A stretch of DNA of 42,946 nt from CAMLHU01 sp039917855 (GTDB taxonomy: Bacteria; Gemmatimonadota; Gemmatimonadetes; Gemmatimonadales; GWC2-71-9), in contig JBDSIR010000022.1 in NCBI GenBank assembly GCA_039917855.1, forward strand, positions 1-42,946. The letters run 5' to 3'. The notes beneath the pieces were generated by a model. It was given only the letters and a program-made list of their open reading frames with translations. It did no database searches and was not told where the DNA came from. Made by a program: the position numbers and the translations under genes. Of this stretch, positions 1 through 7,228 are shown piece after piece. The first letter of the stretch is position 1. Every line of letters begins with the position of its first letter.

Positions 1-967
1 TCGGGCGGGCGGCCCAGCCCCAGAGGGCAGCGATGATCGCGAGGGCGGCGATCCCCCATGGAAGGAGGGCGGTCAGACGGTCAGGCGGTCGGGCGGTCCG
101 AACAGCGGCGCGGGTCGCAACTGTCGCGAAGGAAACGTCGCCGAGGGCATGGGAGAACTCCGCCGCGCTCCCGAACCGGTCGGCGGGTAGCTTCTCCAGC
201 GCGGTGAACACCGCTGCCTCGACGTAACCCGGAATGGTATGCCGCTGCGGCACCATCGGGCGTGGTGTCTCGGTCAAGACCCGCGCCACCACCGCCTGCG
301 GCGTCGAGCCTGTGAAAGGCGGATCGCCGGTCAACATTTCGTACAACACGACGCCGAGGGCGTATACGTCTGCGCGCGGAGTGATGTCGCGATCCCCCAT
401 CGCCTGCTCGGGGGCCATGTAGAACGGGGTGCCGAGGGACATCCCGGTCTCCGTCATCCGGGTGCCCCCTTCGGAACGGCTCGCGGCGAGCGCGATCCCG
501 AAGTCGGCCACCTGCGCGTGGCCGCCGTGCAGGAGGATGTTCTCCGGCTTGATGTCGCGATGGACGATGCCATGCCGATGGGCGTACTCGAGGGCGTCCG
601 CCACCTCGCGGGCAATGCGGATCGCCTCATCCACCGGGAGCTGCTTGTCGCGCTCGAGCCGGTCGCGGAGCGATTCCCCCTCCACGTACGGCATCACGTA
701 ATAGACCAGCCCGCCCGCCTCACCTGAGTCGAAGAGACTCAGAATGTGAGGATGCTGCAGATTGGCCGTGGTCTTGATCTCGGCCAGGAAGCGGTCGGCG
801 CCGAGGATGGCGCTCAGTTCGGGGCGCAGGACTTTGAGCGCGACCTTGCGGTCGTGCCGCACGTCGTGCGCGAGGTACACGGTCGCCATGCCCCCCGCGC
901 CGAGTTCCCGCTCGATGCGGTAGCGGTCCGCGAGGGCGGTGGTGAGCCGTGGCAGGGCATCAGACAC
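1..967 (-). CDS. Ser/Thr protein kinase, C-terminally cut by window edge
   Basis: This is the N-terminal 322 codons of a Hanks-type serine/threonine kinase that runs off the left edge. I chose the GTG at 967 because it gives VSDALPRLTTALADRYRIE, matching the paralogues, and a GGAG lies upstream. Visible motifs are the glycine loop GAGGMATVYLA, HRDIKPENILL, DFGIALAASRS and a GTP.YMAPEQ activation/P+1 segment. A linker with four 8-base repeats (68-99) leads into a hydrophobic segment (ALLPWGIAAILAIIAALWGW), so the missing part is probably an extracytoplasmic PD40 propeller. The start lies 23 bases after the stop of the upstream kinase, suggesting one operon. Its kinase domain is closest by eye to the copy at 13376-16048. 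Confidence 0.93.
   Translation of the reverse strand, partial: MSDALPRLTTALADRYRIERELGAGGMATVYLAHDVRHDRKVALKVLRPELSAILGADRFLAEIKTTANLQHPHILSLFDSGEAGGLVYYVMPYVEGESLRDRLERDKQLPVDEAIRIAREVADALEYAHRHGIVHRDIKPENILLHGGHAQVADFGIALAASRSEGGTRMTETGMSLGTPFYMAPEQAMGDRDITPRADVYALGVVLYEMLTGDPPFTGSTPQAVVARVLTETPRPMVPQRHTIPGYVEAAVFTALEKLPADRFGSAAEFSHALGDVSFATVATRAAVRTARPPDRLTALLPWGIAALAIIAALWGWAARP
68..99. repeat. 4 x 8-bp tandem repeat (GGCGGTCN) in kinase linker
   Basis: Four consecutive octamers (GGCGGTCA, GACGGTCA, GGCGGTCG, GGCGGTCC) lie in the coding sequence between kinase domain and membrane segment. Eight is not a multiple of three, so gain or loss of one unit would shift the frame. Confidence 0.85.
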
Positions 968-990
968 GGAGGGATCTCCAGGTCATTGAG

Positions 991-3693
991 TCACTTCGGC
1001 CTCATCCTGGCGATGAGCTCATCGATGAAGTGGTCGACCATCACCAGTTGGCCGGCGCCCGGCGCCTGGTTGACCGCGGCGAGGCGGACCATCACAAACC
1101 GCCGGTCGTCGGGGGTCAGGTCGTAGAGCGGAACGGAGTTAGATCCCACGAGTCCTGTCGTAATGGAGAAGAGCCGACGGGGCGCACCAGGAGCGAACGT
1201 CGGGCCTGGGATCACCGGTGCGACCATCATGTCACCAGAGGGCGATTCAAAGAGCAACTCACGCCCACTGCGGGCCCACCGGGCCGCCTGGCCGCCGGCG
1301 GTCGAGACCTGCCAGCGGCCGCCCGCGGTGTTCGGGAACGGACGCACGAAGATCTCATCCCGCCCCGACTCATTCGAGGTGTACGCCAGCCACCTTCCGT
1401 CAGGAGAGAGTGCCGCACCCTGCTCGGCGAACGGTCCCGTCAGCAATGGGATGGGGGTGGTGTCGCGCCCCAAGCGAATGGCGAAGACGTCCCGGTTGAG
1501 ATTCTCCGCGGTCGACCGGTAGATCAGCCACCGGCCGTCGTTCGAAATGAAGGCCTCGGGGATCGGGCGGGCGGGCACCCGCCAGAGCAGCTCGGGGGCC
1601 GCACTGCCATCCGCCCTCTGCTTCCAGACCGAGCTCGTCGGCGGCGTCCCGCTGTCGGCCGCGATATAGACCACCGAGCGCCCATCCGGCGTCCACCGGG
1701 GCCGGAACGCCGCCCGTGGGTTGAAGGTCAGTCGGGAAAATGGGCCAGCGGGGAGATGCTTGATCCAGATGTCGGGCGAGGCCGCGCCGAGGACATCGAG
1801 CGCCACCCTGGCCCCGTCGGGAGAGAGGCTGAGAGACGCGTTCCCCGACGGATTGTATGTGACCGGCGGATCGAGCGGTGTGATCACCCCCTCTCGGGTG
1901 ACCACCACCAGTTCCGCGACGCCGCCACCGGTCGACGCGAGTCCCGGGACATAGGCCATCGTCCCGCTCCGCGAGATCGCGAGGTCGGCGGAGCCGAACG
2001 GCTTGGTCATCACCCCTTCGAAGAGGGGGACGGCGGGCCCCGTCACCTTGAGCTTTCCCTGATCGAACGGGGCCGCGAGCACCGCGCCGTCGGAACGCAG
2101 GAAGACCAGGTAGCCCGGGGCCACATAGCGAGCCAGCAGCCCTTTGACGAGGATGTGCCGCTCGTGCGTCACGAGGTCGAAGGCCACGATGTCGAAATCG
2201 GAGATATCCAGATTCTGGCGAGATCGAAAGAGCAGCCCTTTGCCGTTCGGCAGCGCCTCAGGCCAGGCGTGCCCGACCTCTCCAACGGCCGTGTCGAGTG
2301 GGATGACCAGTTCGGAGGTCCCGCCATCGGGGCGGATCCGGCTCAACCCGCCGGGGGTGTCGAAGTAGATCCACCCGTCTCTCCCCCAAGCTCCTCCCCC
2401 TCCCGACCCGACCCCGGGTGACGCCAGCGTTGTCGGTGGCCCGCCGGTGACGGGGACGACCTTCAACACCACGTTGAGCGTGGCCGAGAAGGCGATCCGC
2501 TCGCCGTCCGGGGAGAAGTAAGGGGTGGAGGCCCCGACGGTCCCCGGTAACGGAGTGGCGTCGAGCCGGTCGCGTTCCCGCACCCAGAGCTGATCTCCCC
2601 CGTCGCCGGGCCCGACGTACACGATGCGCTTGCCGTCGGGGGAGATCGCGATGTTCACGCCGAGCACTCCCTGCCGCATCCCCTGACCGGCCGGGAGCCC
2701 CATGCTGTAGCGGTAGACCGGCCGGGGCGGTTTCGGGCGGAACCACCCCCAGACGGCGAGGCCGGCGAGGAGCACGAGCGCGGCCGCGAGGCTTCGCACG
2801 ACCAGGGCGGTCCGGCGGTCCGGCGGCCGGGCGGTCGACTGCCCCCGGGTCGCGACGGTCGCGAAGGAGCGATCGCCCAGCGCGTCGGCGAACTCCTTCG
2901 CCGTCCCGAAGCGGTCGGCGGGGAGCTTCTCGAGCGCCTTGGCGACGGCCGCCGCGACGTTGGGCGGCACCGCCTTCCGGAGCTCCGTCACCGGCCGGAC
3001 CTCGTCCGACACGATCTTCATGATGATCTGCTGCGCCGACTTCCCCATGTGCGGCGGCTCGCCGGTGAGCATCTCGAACAGCACGCTCCCCAGCGAGTAG
3101 ATATCGCTCCGCCCGGTGATCTCCTTGTCGGCGGTGGCTTGCTCGGGGCTCATGTAGTGCGGGGTCCCGAGTGACATCCCGGTCTCGGTCATCCGCCCGC
3201 CGGCGGCGGCACTCAGCGCCAGGGCGATCCCGAAGTCGGCCACGATGGGCCGGCCGTCGTGGAGGAGGATGTTCTCCGGCTTGATGTCCCGATGGATCAC
3301 GCCGTGCCGGTGGGCGTAGTCGAGCGCATCAGCGACCGCCACGGTGATCTTGACCGCCTCCTCGATCCCGAACTGGGTCTCCCGATCGAGCTTGCCGCGG
3401 AGCGTCTCCCCCTCGATATACGGCATCACGTAGTAGAGAAATCCGTCGGCGCTCCCCGAGTCGAACAGCGGCAGGATGTGGGGGTGCTGCAGCGCCGCGG
3501 TGGTCTTGATCTCGACCACGAAGCGGTCGGCGCCGATCACGGCGGCGAGCTCCGGCTTCAGGACCTTGAGCGCGACCTTGCGGTCGTGCTTCAGGTCCTG
3601 GGCGAGGTACACGGTCGCCATCCCGCCGGCGCCGAGCTCGCGCTCGATGACGTAGCGGTCGGCAAGGGCGCTCTTCAGGCGGTCGATGCTCAT
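991..3693 (-). CDS. Membrane Ser/Thr protein kinase with PD40 propeller
   Basis: A 900-residue Hanks-type kinase. Residues 14-275 are the kinase domain: glycine loop GAGGMATVYLA (21-31), lysine 43 in VALKVL, HRDIKPENILL with catalytic D136, DFG at 153-155, and GTPHYMSPEQ near 176-185. A Pro/Arg-rich linker encoded by an 8-base repeat (2806-2837) precedes a single membrane helix around 297-317. The remainder (about 345-890) has repeated SPDG-type blades (ISPDGKRIVYVG, FSPDGERIAFSA, LSPDGRWLAYTS), typical of a TolB/PD40 beta-propeller outside the membrane. This layout suggests a one-protein sensor kinase; the ligand is unknown. Its ATG overlaps the TGA of the upstream kinase (ATGA, 3690-3693). 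The kinase domain is almost identical to that of the copy at 17006-19636. Confidence 0.95.
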   Translation of the reverse strand: MSIDRLKSALADRYVIERELGAGGMATVYLAQDLKHDRKVALKVLKPELAAVIGADRFVVEIKTTAALQHPHILPLFDSGSADGFLYYVMPYIEGETLRGKLDRETQFGIEEAVKITVAVADALDYAHRHGVIHRDIKPENILLHDGRPIVADFGIALALSAAAGGRMTETGMSLGTPHYMSPEQATADKEITGRSDIYSLGSVLFEMLTGEPPHMGKSAQQIIMKIVSDEVRPVTELRKAVPPNVAAAVAKALEKLPADRFGTAKEFADALGDRSFATVATRGQSTARPPDRRTALVVRSLAAALVLLAGLAVWGWFRPKPPRPVYRYSMGLPAGQGMRQGVLGVNIAISPDGKRIVYVGPGDGGDQLWVRERDRLDATPLPGTVGASTPYFSPDGERIAFSATLNVVLKVVPVTGGPPTTLASPGVGSGGGGAWGRDGWIYFDTPGGLSRIRPDGGTSELVIPLDTAVGEVGHAWPEALPNGKGLLFRSRQNLDISDFDIVAFDLVTHERHILVKGLLARYVAPGYLVFLRSDGAVLAAPFDQGKLKVTGPAVPLFEGVMTKPFGSADLAISRSGTMAYVPGLASTGGGVAELVVVTREGVITPLDPPVTYNPSGNASLSLSPDGARVALDVLGAASPDIWIKHLPAGPFSRLTFNPRAAFRPRWTPDGRSVVYIAADSGTPPTSSVWKQRADGSAAPELLWRVPARPIPEAFISNDGRWLIYRSTAENLNRDVFAIRLGRDTTPIPLLTGPFAEQGAALSPDGRWLAYTSNESGRDEIFVRPFPNTAGGRWQVSTAGGQAARWARSGRELLFESPSGDMMVAPVIPGPTFAPGAPRRLFSITTGLVGSNSVPLYDLTPDDRRFVMVRLAAVNQAPGAGQLVMVDHFIDELIARMRPK
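2806..2837. repeat. 4 x 8-bp tandem repeat (GGCGGTCC-type) in kinase linker
   Basis: Octamers GGCGGTCC, GGCGGTCC, GGCGGCCG and GGCGGTCG occur in tandem in the juxtamembrane linker of the kinase at 991-3693, at the same protein position as the arrays at 68-99 and 5463-5518. Confidence 0.85.
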
Positions 3694-6362
3694 TCAGGGG
3701 CCTTGGTCTTGAGTTCCTCGAACCAGTTCTCGACCACGATCAGCGGGGTCACAGCCAGCTGACCCTCGTCGACGCCGCGCACCATGATGAAGCGACCGTC
3801 GGCCGCCACGTCCCACGGGGTATACCAGCCCGAGGAGATCTGCGACAATTGTCCTTCGCGTCGAAAGAGCGGTCGCAACTCGCCGATGTGCAGCGTGGGG
3901 ACGAAGCTCACCGGCACGGCCATCATCGTGTTGTCGGCGCGCAGGAAGAACAGCTCCCGTCCATTGCGCCCCCAGAGAGGGGAGCGGCCACCGAGATTCG
4001 AGACCTGCACCTTTCCGGCGTTGGTGTTGGGGAAGGGTCGGACATAGACCTCGCTGCGGCCGGACTCGTCGGACTCGTACGCGATCCACCCCCCGTCGGG
4101 AGAGAGCGCCATGGCGAATTCATCGTACGGACCCGCGATGAGCGGTGCCAGCACGGTGTCCAGGCCGAGCCGGAGGACGAAGATGTCCCGCCCTCCCGAG
4201 GCCGCGGTGCGCGCGCCCTGGCGGATCAGCAGCCAGCCGCCATCGGGAGAGAGGAGCCCTTCATCCGCCCGCTGGTTCCACAGGATCGAGTCGCTCCCGG
4301 TGCCGTTGGCTCGCCGCAGGATCACCCCGTTGGGTATGGTGAAGGTCACCGAGCGACCGTCGGCGGTCCACCTCGGCCGGCTCTCCGGACGGGTCGCGTC
4401 GGTGAGGCGGGAGACCGGCCCTCGGGGTAGCGACTTGATCCAGATCCCGTCGCCCGAGCCGGTGTTCAGGCCGATGGCGAGCCGCGTGCCGTCGGGAGAG
4501 AGGGCCCACCCGATATTCCCGGCGAACTGGGTGAGCCGGAAGGTGAATGCGGTATCCACCGGCGTCTGGCGACCGGTGCGGTCGACCCATACCAGCTCGA
4601 ACCGTTGCCGCTGGATCGAGGGCCCGCTCCGCATCAGGAGGGTCCCGCTGGCGGAGACCGAGAGCTGGGGGGAGACCCCGCTCATCGACACGCTGTCGAG
4701 CACTCCCACCGGGATCCCATGCGAGGTCAGTGTCCGGAGATCGAAGGGCACCATGTTGCCCGCTCCGGTCTGATCGATGTAGACCAGGCGTCCCCCGGGG
4801 ATGTAATACCCGCCACGCGAGCCTTCCTGGACCAGATGCGCCGTCCCGGAGTGCAGGTCGAGCGCCAGTAGGGCACCGTGGTCGCACGGCAATCGGCAGG
4901 CATGAAAGAGCACTCCGCGCCCATCGGGGAGGGGGGTCAGGTTCTGCGCGCGGAGCGAGTCCGACCGCCACACCACCGTGCCCTTTCCGCCCTCCGGCGG
5001 GATCCGGATAAGTTGGGCCGAGTCATTTACCGCGTAGACGATGCTCCCATCATCGAGCCAAGTGACGCTCCCCGAGGCGTTGAAGACGTTCTCCGCGAGG
5101 ATCACAGACGCGCCACCGTCGATCGGCATCCGCTTGAGGAAGACGCTCTGCACGAAGAGGAGCGAGGCATCGTCGGGGGAGATCGCCGCTGCGCTGGCGT
5201 ACGCCGTGCCGGCGAGCGCGATGGCCGTCGCCGCGTCCCGCCGCTTGACCCAGAGCTGGGGTCCGGTCGGTCCCCCCGCCATCGACGGGCCAAGGTACAC
5301 GATCCGGGAACCGTCGGAGGTGGCGAGCGCGAAGCCGAATTCATCGGGAGCCTGGTCCGCGGGGAGGGCGAGACCGTACCGGGATACCGGCGCCGGTGTC
5401 CGTGGCCGGAGGAGGCTCCACCCGGCCACCAGCGTCATGATCCCGAGGGCGATGGCAAGGAGGGCGGTCCGGCGGTCGGGCGGTCGGGCGGTCAGGCGGT
5501 CGGGCGGTCGGGCGGTCCGCGTCGTGAACGAGGAATTGGCCAGCGCGTCGGCGAATTCCTTGGCGGTGGCGAAGCGGTCGGCGGGAAGTTTTTCGAGCGC
5601 CTTCGAGACTGCGGCCGCGACATTCGGCGGCACCGACTTCCGGAGCTCCGTCACCGGGCGGGCGGTGTCGGTGACGATCCGCATGATGATCTGCTGCGCC
5701 GAGGCGCCCGTATGCGGCGGAGTCCCAGTGAGCATCTCGTAGAGCACGCTCGCCAACGAGTAGATGTCCGACCGCGCCGTGATCTCCTTCTCGGCGGTCG
5801 CCTGCTCCGGAGACATATAGTGCGGCGTGCCGAGCGACATCCCCGTCTCGGTCATCCTGCCCCCCGCCGCGGCGCTCAAGGCCAGCGCGATCCCGAAGTC
5901 GGCCACCATCGGCCGGCCGTCGTGCAGCAGGATGTTCTCCGGCTTGATGTCGCGGTGGATCACCCCGTGGCGGTGGGCGTAGTCGAGCGCGTCGGCCACG
6001 GCGGTGGTGATCCGCACCGCCTCGTCGATGCCGAGCTGGGTCTCGCGATCGAGCTTGCTTCGGAGGGTCTCGCCGTCGATGAACGGCATCACGTAATACA
6101 GGAAGCCGTCGGCGCTGCCGGAATCGAAGAGCGGCAGGATGTGCGGATGCTGCAATGCGGCCGTCGTGGTGATCTCCTGCACGAAACGCTCGGCGCCGAG
6201 GACGGCGGCGAGCTCGGGCTTGAGGACCTTGAGCGCCACCTTCCGCTTGTGCTTGAGGTCCTGGGCCAGGTAGACCGTGGCCATCCCCCCCTGCCCCAGC
6301 TCCCGCTCGATGCGATAGCGGTCGGACAGCGCGGCGGAAAGTCGGGCGACGTTCTCGGTCAC
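3690..6362 (-). CDS. Membrane Ser/Thr protein kinase with PD40 propeller
   Basis: An 890-residue kinase. A longer in-frame extension exists upstream, but I start at the GTG of 6362. It gives VTENVARLSAALSDRYRIERELG, aligned with all paralogues, and its GTGA overlaps the stop of the nucleotidyltransferase gene. Motifs are GQGGMATVYLA, VALKVL, HRDIKPENILL, DFGIALALS and GTPHYMSPEQ. The linker protein repeat TARPPDR comes from a seven-unit 8-base DNA repeat (5463-5518). A membrane helix follows (ALLAIALGIMTLVAGWSLL), then an extracytoplasmic propeller with SPDG/SPDDA blades. The TGA overlaps the ATG of the next kinase. It probably phosphorylates cytoplasmic targets in response to an envelope signal; nothing in the sequence identifies the signal. 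Confidence 0.95.
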   Translation of the reverse strand: MTENVARLSAALSDRYRIERELGQGGMATVYLAQDLKHKRKVALKVLKPELAAVLGAERFVQEITTTAALQHPHILPLFDSGSADGFLYYVMPFIDGETLRSKLDRETQLGIDEAVRITTAVADALDYAHRHGVIHRDIKPENILLHDGRPMVADFGIALALSAAAGGRMTETGMSLGTPHYMSPEQATAEKEITARSDIYSLASVLYEMLTGTPPHTGASAQQIIMRIVTDTARPVTELRKSVPPNVAAAVSKALEKLPADRFATAKEFADALANSSFTTRTARPPDRLTARPPDRRTALLAIALGIMTLVAGWSLLRPRTPAPVSRYGLALPADQAPDEFGFALATSDGSRIVYLGPSMAGGPTGPQLWVKRRDAATAIALAGTAYASAAAISPDDASLLFVQSVFLKRMPIDGGASVILAENVFNASGSVTWLDDGSIVYAVNDSAQLIRIPPEGGKGTVVWRSDSLRAQNLTPLPDGRGVLFHACRLPCDHGALLALDLHSGTAHLVQEGSRGGYYIPGGRLVYIDQTGAGNMVPFDLRTLTSHGIPVGVLDSVSMSGVSPQLSVSASGTLLMRSGPSIQRQRFELVWVDRTGRQTPVDTAFTFRLTQFAGNIGWALSPDGTRLAIGLNTGSGDGIWIKSLPRGPVSRLTDATRPESRPRWTADGRSVTFTIPNGVILRRANGTGSDSILWNQRADEGLLSPDGGWLLIRQGARTAASGGRDIFVLRLGLDTVLAPLIAGPYDEFAMALSPDGGWIAYESDESGRSEVYVRPFPNTNAGKVQVSNLGGRSPLWGRNGRELFFLRADNTMMAVPVSFVPTLHIGELRPLFRREGQLSQISSGWYTPWDVAADGRFIMVRGVDEGQLAVTPLIVVENWFEELKTKAPE
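5463..5518. repeat. 7 x 8-bp tandem repeat GGCGGTC(C/G/A) in kinase linker
   Basis: Seven contiguous octamers, all GGCGGTC plus a variable eighth base (C,G,G,A,G,G,C). They lie inside the kinase gene at 3690-6362, between the kinase domain and the transmembrane helix. A copy-number change not divisible by three would shift the frame and cut the kinase away from its membrane and sensor part. Confidence 0.92.
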
Positions 6363-6919
6363 GCCCGGTCTCCCTGGCTGACCTGTCTCCATTGCGGGGC
6401 GAGACCGAGTTCGACCACCCAGCGCTCGAGATACTCCCGGTCCAGTGCCTCGGCCTGGATCCGGACCAACGCCGCGACGTCCTCGAGCTGCCGCGCGGAG
6501 CCGCCACGCTCTGCCCATTCCAGCTTGGCCACGATCAGATCCTCCACGCTCGCCACCCAGAGTGCACACCCCTCGTATACGGCCGGTCGGCGCCGCCCGA
6601 ACTCCGTCGTACTGAACGCCCGGTCCCTCCGAACGATCAGATCGATCTTCCACCCGCTGGTGGTATCGATCACGTTGAACATGGTCCGGTGGACGAGGGC
6701 CTCCTCGGCCGCCTCACTCGACAGGTAGGTCCCGGTCCCCGTGAGCGCGCGCACGAGAGCCCGCAGCTGGGGTGCGGTGGGGTCGATCACCAGGTCGATG
6801 TCCATGGTGGCCCGGCCGGCTCCGTGATAGGCCGCCGCCAGCGATCCCGTCAGCATGAAGGGCACGCCGGCTGCATCGAGCGCAGCGACCGCCGACCGGA
6901 GGAGCGTCGCGACCGTCAC
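6359..6919 (-). CDS. Nucleotidyltransferase-fold protein (MNT/AbiEii-like), possible toxin
   Basis: A 186-residue protein of the minimal nucleotidyltransferase fold. The N-terminal part has TGSLAAAYHGAGRATMDIDL: the GS motif followed by the DxD pair (DID) that binds metal and nucleotide. The third acidic position is plausibly in WKIDLIV. The start is a GTG at 6919, overlapping the TGA of the small upstream gene (GTGA), and its own TGA overlaps the GTG of the downstream kinase. Families of this type act as toxins or adenylylating enzymes in type II/IV toxin-antitoxin pairs, such as MntA or AbiEii. The pairing with a small helical protein supports a toxin-antitoxin-like unit, but activity and role are inferred. 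It is unrelated to its kinase neighbours and looks like an insertion. Confidence 0.82.
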   Translation of the reverse strand: MTVATLLRSAVAALDAAGVPFMLTGSLAAAYHGAGRATMDIDLVIDPTAPQLRALVRALTGTGTYLSSEAAEEALVHRTMFNVIDTTSGWKIDLIVRRDRAFSTTEFGRRRPAVYEGCALWVASVEDLIVAKLEWAERGGSARQLEDVAALVRIQAEALDREYLERWVVELGLAPQWRQVSQGDRA

Positions 6920-7140
6920 GAGGTCGGGCCCGCCGGGGGCGCCGGGATCAGCGGAGCGCCGGCCAGCAACTCCATCAGCTGGAGGTCGGTCCGATCCGCA
7001 TGCACCTGCCGGAGTCGCGAAAGCGCGAAGGCCCGCATGGACTCGCTCAGCTCGAGCGCCTGCGCCAGGCGCTGGATCGGGTCGAGCCGCCGGATCGCTT
7101 CGAGCCGTACCTGCTCGGCCGCCGGAGTGGTGTCACGCAT
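6916..7140 (-). CDS. Small helical partner of the nucleotidyltransferase, possible antitoxin
   Basis: A 74-residue, charged, predicted all-helical protein (RLDPIQRLAQALELSESMRA... ending in a Pro/Ala tail). I prefer the ATG at 7140 because the in-frame codons above it belong to a decayed kinase start read in another frame. Small proteins of this look commonly sit immediately upstream of nucleotidyltransferase genes, and the stop overlaps the next start (GTGA). That context, not a recognised domain, suggests an antitoxin or chaperone role. No clear Shine-Dalgarno is seen, so translation may depend on coupling with the kinase fragment that ends at 7133. Confidence 0.68.
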   Translation of the reverse strand: MRDTTPAAEQVRLEAIRRLDPIQRLAQALELSESMRAFALSRLRQVHADRTDLQLMELLAGAPLIPAPPAGPTS

Positions 7141-7228
7141 GGGTGCAAGGTATGCCGCACCTGCCGATCGGAGCGGCAAGCTCGATGCGGTAGCGGTCGG
7201 CAAGGGCGGCGGACAGCCGCCCGATCAC
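7133..7228 (-). pseudogene. Broken kinase 5' end (first ~17 codons) before the nucleotidyltransferase pair
   Basis: A GTG at 7228 overlaps the TGA of the upstream kinase (GTGA), exactly like a real kinase junction in this array. It reads VIGRLSAALADRYRIE, the standard kinase N-terminus, then loses homology (LAAPIGRCG) and stops after 31 codons at 7133, seven bases inside the next gene. The rest of the kinase is absent. This is a relic of a deleted or interrupted kinase gene, and its translation may now serve to couple ribosomes into the downstream pair. Confidence 0.85.

Noticed and set aside
949..2421. Long plus-strand reading frames opposite the kinase genes (also 4878-6728, 8452-9876, 10641-12776, 13349-14908, 20579-22336)
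   Set aside because: They mirror high-GC kinase codons, lack ribosome sites and show Arg/Gly/Pro-rich composition with no domain, whereas the minus strand has complete, motif-bearing genes.
6363..6653. N-terminal extension of the kinase at 3690-6362
   Set aside because: It overlaps the nucleotidyltransferase gene in another frame and has no kinase-family counterpart; the GTG at 6362 aligns with the paralogues.
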